Shown: in pieces, positions 27,993-35,814 of the stretch
How positions within the stretch are numbered: the stretch's first letter is position 1
Layout of the letters: every line of letters begins with the position of its first letter
Source of the DNA: Sphingomonas sp. RIT328
GTDB lineage: Bacteria > Pseudomonadota > Alphaproteobacteria > Sphingomonadales > Sphingomonadaceae
Direction of reading: 5' to 3'
DNA length: 64,000 bases
Assembly: GCF_000632225.1 (NCBI RefSeq)
Contig: NZ_JFYV01000001.1
Location: 352,293 to 416,292, forward strand
Program-made: the position numbers and the translations under genes
The notes under the pieces: generated by a model
Told to the model about the DNA's origin: nothing
The model's input: the letters and a program-made list of their open reading frames with translations, nothing else
The model's database searches: none

Positions 27993-28483
27993 TCGGCGAG
28001 CAGCGGCGCGAGGATCGTGTTGAGATCGTCGAGTTCGAACGCCGCCGCCTTGGCGTAGCGGACGACGCCGGCGCGATCGATGACGTAATTGGTCGGCAGC
28101 GCGTTGCCGATCAGCGGATAGGCGCCCTTCACCCGTCGCGCCGGGGTGATCGCCAGCGCCGCGAACAGCGGCTTCATCCGGAAGGCCGGCACCGAATCCT
28201 CGGTCGCGATCGCGAAGACACGCAGGCCATGGCGCTTCTGCATGCGATAATAGCCGTCGAGCAGCGGCAGTTCGTGGCGACACGGCCCGCACCAGGTCGC
28301 CCAGAAATTGAGCACCACCACCTCGCCGCGCAGGTCGGCGAGCTTGACCTTGCTGCCGTCGATCAGCGTCAGCTCGGCCGGTGGCGCCGGCCGCCCGACC
28401 ACCGAGGCCGGCGGATCGGCGCGGGTCGCCGGCGCGGCGACGCAGAAGGCGACGGCGGCGGCCGCATATCGAAAAGCCCGCAT
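27977..28483 (-). CDS. TlpA/ResA-like thioredoxin-fold protein, exported
   Basis: A 168-residue periplasmic redoxin. A signal peptide (about 1-21, alanine-rich, ending ATRA) precedes a thioredoxin fold with the redox motif WCGPC at 64-68 in VVLNFWATWCGPCRHELPLL and the cis-proline region ALPTNYVIDRAG. Such proteins reduce disulfides in the periplasm, often during cytochrome c maturation, or serve as peroxidatic partners. I chose the ATG at 28483 with GGGGGAG seven bases upstream rather than the longer frame from 28513. It lies opposite to the glycolytic genes around it. Confidence 0.88.
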   Translation of the reverse strand: MRAFRYAAAAVAFCVAAPATRADPPASVVGRPAPPAELTLIDGSKVKLADLRGEVVVLNFWATWCGPCRHELPLLDGYYRMQKRHGLRVFAIATEDSVPAFRMKPLFAALAITPARRVKGAYPLIGNALPTNYVIDRAGVVRYAKAAAFELDDLNTILAPLLAEAPPA

Positions 28484-28551
28484 GATGATCTCCCCCCGCG
28501 ACCATCTGATCACGCCCGCGGCGGACCGGTCAAGCCGGGCCGGCTAAACGG

Positions 28552-28593
28552 TTGATCAAAGTCCCCGTCCGCAGTAGGTTAAACGCGTTAAAC
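28552..28593 (+). promoter_or_regulatory. Promoter and repeat operator of the toxin-antitoxin pair
   Basis: TTGATC (28552-28557), a 17-bp spacer and TAGGTT (28575-28580) form a reasonable promoter. Overlapping the -10 is a direct repeat GTTAAAC-GC-GTTAAAC (28578-28593) with AACGCGTT as a central palindrome, 12 bp before the antitoxin start. Ribbon-helix-helix antitoxins bind short repeated sites like this, so autorepression is likely. Confidence 0.5.
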
Positions 28594-28604
28594 AGGCAGG
28601 TGGC

Positions 28605-28829
28605 ATGCTCGGCGTTCGACTCGACACGGAATTGGAAGAGCGGCTCGCTGCGGTCGCGCGCACGCAGGGGCGCAGCAAGAGCGATATCGCACGCGAGGCG
28701 GTGCGCCGCTACGTCGATCTGCACGACGAGGCCTATCGGCGCGAGGCACGCCGCCAGTCGACCCGCGCCTCGGCGCGCCTTTCGGTCGCCGACGGCGTCT
28801 TCTGGCAGGATGGCGCGGCGTGGAGATAA
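28605..28829 (+). CDS. Ribbon-helix-helix (CopG-like) antitoxin
   Basis: A 74-residue protein whose first 45 residues form a ribbon-helix-helix: the strand LGVRLDTELEERLAAVA and helix RSKSDIAREAVRRYVD. The C-terminal half is Arg-rich, with an aromatic tail FWQDGAAWR, as expected for a toxin-binding segment. The toxin gene starts ten bases before its stop codon. It probably binds its own promoter and neutralises the MazF-like toxin. Small size and overlap are typical of type II toxin-antitoxin pairs. Confidence 0.82.
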   Translation: MLGVRLDTELEERLAAVARTQGRSKSDIAREAVRRYVDLHDEAYRREARRQSTRASARLSVADGVFWQDGAAWR

Positions 28830-29146
28830 GCCATGGCGCGATCGTGCTGGCCGACGGCCCGGCAGGCGAGCCGCAGCGGCCCTGCGTCGTCGTCCAGTCG
28901 GATCTGTTCAACGCGACGCATGCGACGATCACCGTCTGCCCGCTGACCAACGTCATCGGCGGCGAGGCGCTGTTCCGCGTCGTCATGTCGCCGCGCGAGC
29001 ACAATGGCCTCACCGCCGAATGCGAAGTGCAGATCGACCGTATCTCCAGCATCGCGCGCGAGCGGATCACGCAGGTGATCGGCCATGCCAGTCCCACCCG
29101 CATGGAGCAGATCGACCAGGCGTTGCGCCGCTGGCTGATGCTCTGA
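28820..29146 (+). CDS. MazF/PemK-family toxin (endoribonuclease)
   Basis: A 108-residue PemK/MazF-fold protein. The N-terminal HGAIVLAD with QRPCVVVQSDLFN is the family's first beta motif with the conserved Arg-Pro, and the strand ITVCPLTNV with the serine/threonine-rich stretch supplies the usual active site. VQIDRISSIARERI near residue 75 matches the C-terminal part. Family members cut mRNA or other RNA at short sequences and halt growth. GTG start within the antitoxin's last codons. The pair sits between pgk/tlpA and the aldolase gene. Confidence 0.82.
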   Translation: MEISHGAIVLADGPAGEPQRPCVVVQSDLFNATHATITVCPLTNVIGGEALFRVVMSPREHNGLTAECEVQIDRISSIARERITQVIGHASPTRMEQIDQALRRWLML

Positions 29147-29172
29147 CCCTATCCGTCCCAAGGAGCCGACCC

Positions 29173-30096
29173 ATGACCACCAACGTCACGCCCGCCGTCA
29201 AGGCGATCCTCGACAAATATGAAGCGACCAGCCCGGCGGTGAAGGCGAACCTCGCCCGCATCCTGATGCACGGCAAATTGGGCGGCACCGGCAAGCTGGT
29301 GATCCTGCCGGTCGACCAGGGGTTCGAGCACGGGCCGGCACGCTCCTTCGCGGTCAACCCGCCCGCCTATGATCCGCACTATCATTACCAGATCGCGGTC
29401 GACGCCGGCCTGTCGGCCTATGCCGCGCCGCTCGGCCCGCTCGAGGCGGGGGCGGACACCTTCGCCGGGCAGATCCCGACCATCCTCAAGATGAACAGCT
29501 CGAATAGCTGGGCGACGAGCATCGATCAGGCGGTGACGGCGAGCGTCTCGGATGCGCTGCGGCTCGGTTGCGCGGCGATCGGCTTCACCATCTATCCGGG
29601 CTCGGACGCGATCTTCGAGCAGATGGAGGAGATCCGCGAGCTGAGCGAGGAGGCCAAGTCGGTCGGCATCGCCACGGTGATCTGGAGCTATCCGCGCGGC
29701 GGCAAGCTCAGCAAGGACGGCGAGCTCGCGCTCGATGTCGGCGCCTATGCCGCGCATATGGCGGCGCTGCTCGGCGCACATATCATCAAGGTCAAGCTGC
29801 CCTCCGCGCATATCGAGCAGGAAGAGGCCAAGCGCGTCTACGAAGGCACCGACTGGTCGAACCAGGCCGATCGCGTCCGTCACGTCGTCCAGGCGAGCTT
29901 CGCCGGCCGGCGCATCGTCGTCTTCTCGGGCGGCGCGGCGAAGGGGGCGGATGCCGTCTATCAGGACGCGCGTGACATCCTCGCCGGCGGCGGCAACGGT
30001 TCGATCATCGGCCGCAACACCTTCCAGCGCAGCCGCGAGGATGCGCTCGACATGCTCGGCAAGCTGATCGCCATCTACAAGGGCGAGGCGGCCTGA
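29173..30096 (+). CDS. Class I fructose-bisphosphate aldolase (DhnA/FbaB type)
   Basis: A 307-residue aldolase of the archaeal-type class I family, which forms a Schiff base rather than using zinc. ILPVDQGFEHGP near residue 45 and IIKVKLPSAH (the Schiff-base lysine strand) are visible, and the C-terminal barrel ends with IVVFSGGAAKGADAVY and GNGSIIGRNTFQR, which hold the phosphate. It cleaves fructose-1,6-bisphosphate to triose phosphates, complementing gap and pgk just upstream. AAGGAG precedes the ATG by nine bases. Confidence 0.92.
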   Translation: MTTNVTPAVKAILDKYEATSPAVKANLARILMHGKLGGTGKLVILPVDQGFEHGPARSFAVNPPAYDPHYHYQIAVDAGLSAYAAPLGPLEAGADTFAGQIPTILKMNSSNSWATSIDQAVTASVSDALRLGCAAIGFTIYPGSDAIFEQMEEIRELSEEAKSVGIATVIWSYPRGGKLSKDGELALDVGAYAAHMAALLGAHIIKVKLPSAHIEQEEAKRVYEGTDWSNQADRVRHVVQASFAGRRIVVFSGGAAKGADAVYQDARDILAGGGNGSIIGRNTFQRSREDALDMLGKLIAIYKGEAA

Positions 30097-30100
30097 CGCG

Positions 30101-30643
30101 ATGACGTACGCCGCGTCGGAGCCGGATCACGATCCGCCCGGCGCGGCTGCGACCGCAGCTGTACTCGACCTGCCGCAGCGCTTCGCCTATCATCGCTCGG
30201 TGGCGCCCTTGTTGTGGATGCTGGTTGTGATTGGTTCGATCGAGCTCGCGGTCACGCATCTGCTCGTCGCGCTGTGGAGCCGTCCGGTGGCGCTGGCCGT
30301 GTCCGCCGTCACGCTGGCGGCGCTGGCCTGGCTGGTGCGCGCCTTGCTGATGATGAAGCGTCGCCCCGTGCTGCTCGATCACGCGCGGCTGGTGATGCAG
30401 GTGGGCACGATCCGGCGTGTCGATATCCCCCGCGACGCCATCGCCGGACTGAGGCCGTCGCTGCCCGCGGCGGCGCTGAAGCAGCGTTCGACGCTGAACC
30501 TCGCGCTGCTCGCCTATCCCAACGTCGTCGTCGATCTGCGCCGGCCGCTGCCGGGACGTCGCGGCATCGTCACGATCGCGCACCGGCTCGATGATCCTGC
30601 CGCTTTCGTCGCGGCGTGGAAGGCGCTAGGCGCTCAGCGATGA
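30101..30643 (+). CDS. Hypothetical membrane protein, possible PH-like domain
   Basis: A 180-residue protein with two close hydrophobic helices (about residues 36-55 and 63-82) followed by about 95 residues of beta-rich sequence: RPVLLDHARLVMQVGTIRRVDIPRDAIAGLRP and later VVVDLRRPLPGRRGIVTIAHRLDDPAAF. This order resembles membrane proteins with bacterial PH-like domains. It begins four bases after the aldolase stop, and thiE starts within its stop codon (ATGA), so it is part of that transcript. Function unknown. Confidence 0.7.
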   Translation: MTYAASEPDHDPPGAAATAAVLDLPQRFAYHRSVAPLLWMLVVIGSIELAVTHLLVALWSRPVALAVSAVTLAALAWLVRALLMMKRRPVLLDHARLVMQVGTIRRVDIPRDAIAGLRPSLPAAALKQRSTLNLALLAYPNVVVDLRRPLPGRRGIVTIAHRLDDPAAFVAAWKALGAQR

Positions 30644-31323
30644 CCGAAGACGATCCGCTGGGCCCGCTCGACCCTGATTTCGCCGCGCATTTCGAGCGTG
30701 CCGACCGCCGGCCGCCGTGCCAGCTCTATCTGATCTCGCCGCTCGACGTCACCGGCGGCTTCGCCGACCGGCTGGCGCGCGCGCTCGACGCCGGGCCGGT
30801 CGCGGCCTTCCAGCTGCGCATCAAGGATGTCGACCAGCATAGTGCCGCCAAGCTGGCCGAGCCGCTGCAACGGATCTGCGCCGACCGCGAGGTCGCCTTC
30901 ATCGTCAACGACAGTATCGCGCTGGCCAAGCGGCTCGGCGCCGATGGCGTGCATCTCGGCCAGGAGGACGGCGATCCGCGCGAGGCGCGCGACGCGCTCG
31001 GGCCGACCGTGCAGATCGGCGTGACCTGCCACGACAGCCGTCATCTCGCGATGGAGGCGGGCGAGGCCGGCGCGGATTATGTCGCCTTCGGTGCCTTCTT
31101 CCCGACGACGACCAAGACGGTCGAGCATCATGCCGATCCGTCGATCCTGTCGTGGTGGGCGTCGATGTTCGAACTGCCGAGCGTCGCGATCGGCGGCATC
31201 ACCCCGGTCAACGCACCCGCGCTGGTGACGGCGGGCGCCGATTTCCTCGCCGTGTCGGGCGCGGTCTGGGGCGGTGACGAGGCCGCGGCGGTGCGCGCTT
31301 TCGCGGCGGTGCTGGCGGGCTGA
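30640..31323 (+). CDS. thiE: Thiamine phosphate synthase-family protein
   Basis: A 227-residue TIM-barrel of the ThiE type. FQLRIKDVD near residue 57 contains the strand that binds the pyrimidine pyrophosphate; FIVNDSIALAKRLGADGVHLGQED is the classical magnesium/diphosphate segment; IGVTCHDSRHLAMEAGEAGADYVAFGAFFPTTTK and AIGGITPVNAPAL complete the barrel. The extra 25 residues at the N-terminus are slightly long for the family. ThiE joins HMP-pyrophosphate and thiazole phosphate to thiamine phosphate. No other thi genes are in the window. ATGA overlap with the preceding gene. Confidence 0.9.
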   Translation: MTEDDPLGPLDPDFAAHFERADRRPPCQLYLISPLDVTGGFADRLARALDAGPVAAFQLRIKDVDQHSAAKLAEPLQRICADREVAFIVNDSIALAKRLGADGVHLGQEDGDPREARDALGPTVQIGVTCHDSRHLAMEAGEAGADYVAFGAFFPTTTKTVEHHADPSILSWWASMFELPSVAIGGITPVNAPALVTAGADFLAVSGAVWGGDEAAAVRAFAAVLAG

Positions 31324-31396
31324 CGCCGACAGTCTTGCGGCGACGCCGCGGCAGATTGTACAATCCTCCCCGGGGAAACGGGTGGGGTTTTGTAAA

Positions 31397-31768
31397 GTGT
31401 TGAAAGTATTGGTGTGGGCCGCGGTCGGTTGGCTGGTTGCGGCGGGCGTCCTCACGACCTCGGAGGCGGTGGCGCAACAACGGCGTGACTATGTGACGCC
31501 GAGCATCGCCGCGCATGCCGGTCTCGCCGCCTTGTCGCAAGCCTGCACGATGCGCGTCCCGCCGCCGTTGATCGCGGCGAAGACCCGGTTGCAGTCGCTG
31601 GCGGTGCGCAACGGCTGGCCGGTGCCGCGCTTCGAGGCGACCTATGCCGCCGCGCTCGCGCTCGCCATGCGGCGGATCGCCACCACGCAGCCGGGACAGC
31701 GCGCGCAGGCCTGCGGGCGGTTGCGGGCGATGGCGGGGGAGCCTGCGCACCCGGCTCCGGTGGGATAG
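31397..31768 (+). CDS. Small secreted hypothetical protein
   Basis: A 123-residue protein with a clear signal peptide: hydrophobic WAAVGWLVAAGVLTTSEAVAQ, cleavage after AVAQ. The mature part has two cysteines that could pair and a helical region with many Ala and Arg. The GTG at 31397 gives the right signal-peptide length; starts further upstream would add non-signal sequence. It precedes an L,D-transpeptidase by 71 bp and may share an envelope role, but no family is recognised. Confidence 0.65.
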   Translation: MLKVLVWAAVGWLVAAGVLTTSEAVAQQRRDYVTPSIAAHAGLAALSQACTMRVPPPLIAAKTRLQSLAVRNGWPVPRFEATYAAALALAMRRIATTQPGQRAQACGRLRAMAGEPAHPAPVG

Positions 31769-31839
31769 GGCGCGGCAGGCAACCCGCCGGCGCTTCGGCC
31801 GTTTGATCCACCAGCGTAACGGTCGGAAAGGACGGCGGC

Positions 31840-32850
31840 ATGAGGATGGCAATGGCAGCGGCCTGGCTCGCAGGCATGGCGATCGCCGCGCCGACGGCGG
31901 CGCAGCAGCGGCCGGCCGTACAGAGCGCGCCGGCGATCGACCGCACCATCCTCCACGTCCAGGTCATCCTCGACTCGCTCGGCTTCGGCCCCGGGGTGAT
32001 CGATGGCAAGGGCGGACAGTCGCTCGCCGCGGCGCTCAAGGGCTTCCAGGAGGCGAAGGGCCTGCCGCGTACCGGCAAGCCCGACGCGGCGACCTTGCAG
32101 GCGCTCTATCCCTATCGCGCCAAGCGCCCGACCGCGCGCTTCGTGCTGACGCGCGAGGCGCTCGCCGGTCCCTATTACAATCCGCTGCCGAGGGATTATG
32201 GCGAACAGGCGAAGCTGCCGGGCATCGGCTATGCGACGCCGATGGAGAAGCTGGCGGAGATGTTCCACACCCAGCCGGCGGTGCTGATCGCGCTCAATTC
32301 GCCCGACACCCGGCTCAAGGTCGGCGATGCGATCATCGTCCCCAATGTGCTGCCCGCGAGCCGCGCCTATGACCCCAAGCTGCCCGATCACTGGCGGCAG
32401 ACGCTCGCTATGCTCAACGTCGACGCGCGTCAGCCGACCGCCGACCACATCATCGTCGACAAGTCGGACAAGGTGCTGCGCGTCCTCGACAAGGACGATC
32501 GTCTGATCGCGCAGTTCAGCGCGACGATGGGGTCGCAGCACGATCCGCTGCCGCTCGGTCGCTGGACGATCAACGGCGCCGACTATAACCCCAAATTCCA
32601 CTATAATCCGGCGCTGTTCTGGGATGCCAAGACGGGCGACGAGAAGGAGATGCTGCCGCCGGGGCCGAATGGACCGGTCGGCGTCGTCTGGCTCGACCTG
32701 TCGAAGGAGCATTACGGCATCCACGGCACGCCGCATCCCGAACTGATCGGCCGAACCGAGAGCCATGGCTGCATCCGCCTGACCAACTGGGATGCGGCGC
32801 GGCTCGCACAGATGGTCAGGCCGGGCACCAAGGCGGTGTTCAAGGCGTGA
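31840..32850 (+). CDS. L,D-transpeptidase (YkuD/ErfK family) with peptidoglycan-binding domain
   Basis: A 336-residue exported enzyme. After a signal peptide ending near TAAQQ, residues about 35-90 form a peptidoglycan-binding helical domain (VQVILDSLGFGPGVIDGKGG). The YkuD catalytic domain fills the last 140 residues with HGTPHPELIGRTESHGCIRL; the nucleophile is C311 in SHGCIR. It would form 3-3 peptidoglycan cross-links or attach proteins to the wall. An intermediate LysM-like stretch (MFHTQPAVLIALNSPDTRLKVG) is visible. Directly downstream is an M23 peptidase, consistent with a cell-wall group. Confidence 0.92.
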   Translation: MRMAMAAAWLAGMAIAAPTAAQQRPAVQSAPAIDRTILHVQVILDSLGFGPGVIDGKGGQSLAAALKGFQEAKGLPRTGKPDAATLQALYPYRAKRPTARFVLTREALAGPYYNPLPRDYGEQAKLPGIGYATPMEKLAEMFHTQPAVLIALNSPDTRLKVGDAIIVPNVLPASRAYDPKLPDHWRQTLAMLNVDARQPTADHIIVDKSDKVLRVLDKDDRLIAQFSATMGSQHDPLPLGRWTINGADYNPKFHYNPALFWDAKTGDEKEMLPPGPNGPVGVVWLDLSKEHYGIHGTPHPELIGRTESHGCIRLTNWDAARLAQMVRPGTKAVFKA

Positions 32851-32930
32851 GCGGGCGCCGGTATGGCGGCGGCTATAATGAGGGCAGGCGGTTGTCGCGA
32901 CGATACCGGCCGCGACGGGCAGGGGATGAT

Positions 32931-33011
32931 ATGACGGATCGCGGGATGCGCGCTGGATCGTGGTCGGAAGCTAGCCGCCCGCCGCGACGCGCCCCGGGGT
33001 CCGTGGCATGA
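32931..33011 (+). CDS. Possible leader ORF before the M23 peptidase (26 aa)
   Basis: An ATG preceded by AGGGGATG opens a 26-codon frame (MTDRGMRAGSWSEASRPP...) whose TGA overlaps the peptidase ATG as ATGA, the spacing used throughout this chromosome for coupled genes. Composition is Arg/Pro/Ser-rich without clear structure, so it may be non-coding chance. The rest of the 157-bp gap shows nothing. Confidence 0.25.
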   Translation: MTDRGMRAGSWSEASRPPRRAPGSVA

Positions 33012-33601
33012 CCCGTTTCGGCTGGATCGTCCTCACGGTCTTCGTCCTCGTCGCCGCGGCGTTCGCCGCGATGACCAGCTTCGGCACCGCCCGTCATCGC
33101 CGCCTCGACACGGCGGTGACGCAGCCTTTGCCATCGTCGCCGCCTGCCGCCAGCGCCGCGCTGCTCACCGTGCCGGTGAAGGGCGTGCGGCGCGAGGCGA
33201 TCGTCGACAGCTGGAACGACGCACGCGGCGGCGGCACGCGCGGGCATCACGGAACGGATATTCCCGCCGCCGCCGGCACGCCCGTCGTCGCCGCGGCGGC
33301 AGGGACGGTCGAGAAGCTGTTCCAGTCGAATCTCGGCGGCACCACCGCCTATGTCAGTTCGCTGGACCGGCGCTGGATCTATTATTACGCGCACCTCTCC
33401 GGTTATGCGCCGGGCCTGCACGAGGGGCAGGGGGTGCGCGCGGGCGAGCCGATCGGTTTCGTCGGCGACACCGGCGACGCCGGACCCGGCAATTACCACC
33501 TTCATTTCGGCCTGCAGCGGATGCGGCCGGACGAACGCTGGCACCAGGGCATAGACGTCAATCCCTTTCCGCTGCTTGCCGCGCGCGGGCAGGGACGGTA
33601 A
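33008..33601 (+). CDS. M23-family peptidase (LytM-type), membrane-anchored
   Basis: A 197-residue protein with one N-terminal hydrophobic helix (about 5-24) and a LytM zinc-peptidase domain: the HxxxD site is H80-D84 in GHHGTDI, and the second site HLH is at 162-164. PVVAAAAGTVEKLF and GVRAGEPIGFVGDTG are standard. Both zinc-binding sites are intact, so it should be an active endopeptidase cutting peptidoglycan cross-bridges. The neighbouring L,D-transpeptidase supports a wall-remodelling role. Confidence 0.9.
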   Translation: MTRFGWIVLTVFVLVAAAFAAMTSFGTARHRRLDTAVTQPLPSSPPAASAALLTVPVKGVRREAIVDSWNDARGGGTRGHHGTDIPAAAGTPVVAAAAGTVEKLFQSNLGGTTAYVSSLDRRWIYYYAHLSGYAPGLHEGQGVRAGEPIGFVGDTGDAGPGNYHLHFGLQRMRPDERWHQGIDVNPFPLLAARGQGR

Positions 33602-33664
33602 GGAGCGCGACCGGGCGTGCGCCGGACGCGCGCCTCTCTCGCTCTTTCCAATAGGTTCAGATCC

Positions 33665-34228
33665 ATGAAGATCAGCGGCGTGGACATCCGTCCCGGCAAC
33701 ATCATCGAATATGAGGGCGGCATCTGGCGCGCCGTCAAGATCCAGCATACGCAGCCCGGCAAGGGTGGCGCCTATATGCAGGTCGAGATGAAGAACCTGA
33801 TCGACGGCCGCAAGAACAACGTCCGCTTCCGCTCCGCCGAAACGGTCGAGCGCGTCCGCCTCGACACCAAGGACTTCCAGTTCCTGTTCCGCGACGGCGA
33901 TGCGCTGACCTTCATGGACAAGGACAACTACGAGCAGATCACGCTCGATGCCGGTATCCTCGGCGATGCTGCGGCCTTCCTGCAGGACGGCATGGACGTG
34001 GTGCTCGAACTCTATGACGAAAAGCCGATTTCGGTCGAACTGCCGAGCACGATCGAGGCGATGATCGTCGAGGCCGATGCGGTGGTGAAGGGCCAGACCG
34101 CATCGTCGTCGTACAAGCCGGCGATCCTCGACAATGGCGTGCGCGTGATGGTGCCGCCGCATATCGGCGCGGGCACGCGCATCGTCGTCGACGTCTACGA
34201 ACAGACCTACGTCCGCCGGGCGGACTGA
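33665..34228 (+). CDS. efp: Elongation factor P
   Basis: A 187-residue EF-P with three beta-barrel domains. The KOW-like N-domain ends in the loop TQPGKGGAY with K33, the residue that in other bacteria carries a beta-lysyl or related modification. The signature [19 protein letters not shown] and C-terminal [18 protein letters not shown] are typical. EF-P relieves ribosome stalling at polyproline. The ATG at 33665 lies after a long run of C/T; no modification-enzyme genes are in the window. Confidence 0.96.
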   Translation: MKISGVDIRPGNIIEYEGGIWRAVKIQHTQPGKGGAYMQVEMKNLIDGRKNNVRFRSAETVERVRLDTKDFQFLFRDGDALTFMDKDNYEQITLDAGILGDAAAFLQDGMDVVLELYDEKPISVELPSTIEAMIVEADAVVKGQTASSSYKPAILDNGVRVMVPPHIGAGTRIVVDVYEQTYVRRAD

Positions 34229-34435
34229 CGACCTATCCCTTTCCCTGCGGGAGAGGGAAGCCGAGTGTTACGAGGTCGGGTGAGGGCAGGTCCTTCCTCC
34301 GGCCTCACCCTCCCACCGCCTGCGGCGGCGGGCCCAGCTGCGGGGTGGACTACGCCCCGCGTGATTCAGGTCATGCCCGGGGCATGACCTACCCCGCAAC
34401 TCTCTCCCGGTGGGAGAGGGGTATAGAGAAGACTT
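34229..34435. repeat. Composite palindromic repeat element between efp and the inositol monophosphatase gene
   Basis: The 207-bp gap is almost entirely hairpins. CCCTTTCCC/GGGAGAGGG with a TGC loop is at about 34237-34257, GGTCATGCC/GGCATGACC with loop CGG near 34370-34390, and CTCTCCC/GGGAGAG at 34402-34418, with smaller GC-rich pairs between. The first and last share the CTCTCCC/GGGAGAG core and bracket the unit, as in a repeat of foldback type. I see no gene in it. Confidence 0.65.
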
Positions 34436-35248
34436 ATGCCCTCCCATTCCGGCCTCTTCACCGTCATCGAACGCGCCGCGCGCAAGGCCGGCACGGCGCT
34501 GCGCCGCGACTTCAACGAGGTGCAGCACCTCCAGGTCAGCCGCAAGGGGCCTGCCGACTTCGTGTCGATCGCCGACAAGCGCGCCGAACAGACGCTGTTT
34601 GACGAGTTGCGCCGCGCGCGCCCGGACTGGGGATTCCTGATGGAAGAGGGCGGTGAGGTCGCGGGGGATCCCGACAAGCCGCGCTTCATCATCGATCCGC
34701 TCGACGGCACCTCCAACTTCCTGCACGGTATCCCGCATTTCGCCATCTCGATCGCGGTCGAGGAGCCGACCCCGGCGGGCAAGCGTGAGATCACCACGGC
34801 CCTGGTCTACCAGCCGCTCACCGACGAGAGCTTCTGGGCGGAGAAGGGGCGCGGCGCGTGGCTCACCGACCAGCGGCTGCGCGTCTCGGCGCGGCGCGAT
34901 CTGTCGGAAGCGCTGATCGCGACCGGCATCCCGTTCCTCGGCCATGGCGATTTCGTCCAGTGGAGCCGCATCTTCGGTGCGATCGCCCCCGAGGTCGCCG
35001 GCATCCGCCGCTTCGGTGCGGCGGCGCTGGATCTTGCCTGGGTCGCGGCGGGCCGGTTCGACGGCTATTGGGAATCGGGGCTCAAGCCCTGGGACGCCGC
35101 CGCGGGCATGCTGCTGGTCAAGGAGGCCGGCGGCTACGTCACCGACTTCCGCGGCGCCGACCGGGCGATGGAGCGCAACGAGTTCCTCGCCGCCAATGAC
35201 GGCCTGCACGTCAAGCTGCACAAGCTGGTCGCCGGCGCACTGCGCTAA
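34436..35248 (+). CDS. suhB: Inositol monophosphatase family protein (SuhB-like)
   Basis: A 270-residue member of the lithium-sensitive phosphatase family. The metal sites are MEEGGE (near 67-72), IDPLDGTSNFLHG (about 87-99) and WDAAAGMLLVKEAGG (about 219-233); all metal-ligand Asp and Glu are present. It hydrolyses inositol-1-phosphate or a related sugar phosphate. SuhB of E. coli also assists rRNA antitermination; whether that holds here is unknown. Placed alone between efp and the complex I operon. A GAGAGGGG stretch from the upstream repeat acts as its Shine-Dalgarno region. Confidence 0.9.
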   Translation: MPSHSGLFTVIERAARKAGTALRRDFNEVQHLQVSRKGPADFVSIADKRAEQTLFDELRRARPDWGFLMEEGGEVAGDPDKPRFIIDPLDGTSNFLHGIPHFAISIAVEEPTPAGKREITTALVYQPLTDESFWAEKGRGAWLTDQRLRVSARRDLSEALIATGIPFLGHGDFVQWSRIFGAIAPEVAGIRRFGAAALDLAWVAAGRFDGYWESGLKPWDAAAGMLLVKEAGGYVTDFRGADRAMERNEFLAANDGLHVKLHKLVAGALR

Positions 35249-35309
35249 GCGCAAGGCCTGCCTCTGTCCCCGTCCCGGCGGAGGGGATGGAGCGCTCCCA
35301 GCATCGGGC

Positions 35310-35332
35310 GGGGGCGGGGTGATATCGCCCCC
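35310..35332 (+). terminator. GC-rich hairpin upstream of the nuo operon
   Basis: GGGGGCG at 35310-35316 pairs with CGCCCCC at 35326-35332 across a 9-base loop, 61 bp after the preceding stop. No T-run follows. Possible terminator of that transcript, or part of the nuo leader. Confidence 0.35.
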
Positions 35333-35347
35333 GTCGTCGCGATCAAT

Positions 35348-35362
35348 TGAGAGTGATTCGCA
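35348..35362. promoter_or_regulatory. Fur-box-like sequence upstream of nuoA
   Basis: TGAGAGTGATTCGCA has the 7-1-7 inverted repeat form of a Fur box and agrees with TGAGAATNATTCTCA at 13 of 15 positions. It ends 77 bp before the nuoA start. Complex I carries eight or nine Fe-S clusters, so iron control is plausible. Inferred by eye only. Confidence 0.45.
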
Positions 35363-35439
35363 GGCGGTTCGCGGCCTTGCCCGTGCTCGCCCGGAGGCCT
35401 AAAGCGGCCCCCACATCCTTCGCACCTGCGAGAAGTCTC

Positions 35440-35814
35440 TTGGTCGATCTGTCGCAATATCTGCCCATCCTGCTCTTCCTGGGCGTCGCCCTGGCGCTGT
35501 CGAGCACGTTCGTGTTCCTGCCGATGCTCGTCGCCCGGCTGACCGGCACCGACAAGCCCAACGAGCAGAAGCTGTCGGAATATGAATGCGGTTTCCCCGC
35601 CTTCGAGGATCCGCGCAGCCAGTTCGACGTGCGATTTTATTTGATCGCCATTCTGTTCATCATCTTCGATCTCGAAGCCGCGTTCCTATATCCTTGGGCA
35701 GTCTCGGTCTTCAGCATCGGCTGGACCGCATGGATCTCCATGATGATCTTCATCGGCGAACTGGCCCTGGGCCTCGTCTATGCCTGGAAAAAGGGAGCGT
35801 TGGATTGGGAATGA
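35440..35814 (+). CDS. nuoA: NADH-quinone oxidoreductase subunit A
   Basis: A 124-residue membrane subunit with three helices. [45 protein letters not shown] is nearly diagnostic (broken here into its parts: the loop cysteine in YECGF and the acidic EAAF in helix 2). It lies in the membrane arm next to the quinone tunnel. I chose the TTG at 35440 because it gives the family length; a longer frame from 35347 adds an Arg-rich stretch. It begins the 14-gene complex I operon. Confidence 0.93.
   Translation: MVDLSQYLPILLFLGVALALSSTFVFLPMLVARLTGTDKPNEQKLSEYECGFPAFEDPRSQFDVRFYLIAILFIIFDLEAAFLYPWAVSVFSIGWTAWISMMIFIGELALGLVYAWKKGALDWE

Noticed and set aside
34345..34602. Short forward frames in the efp-phosphatase gap
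   Set aside because: They start in the hairpin repeat block and continue only as an alternate frame of the phosphatase gene.
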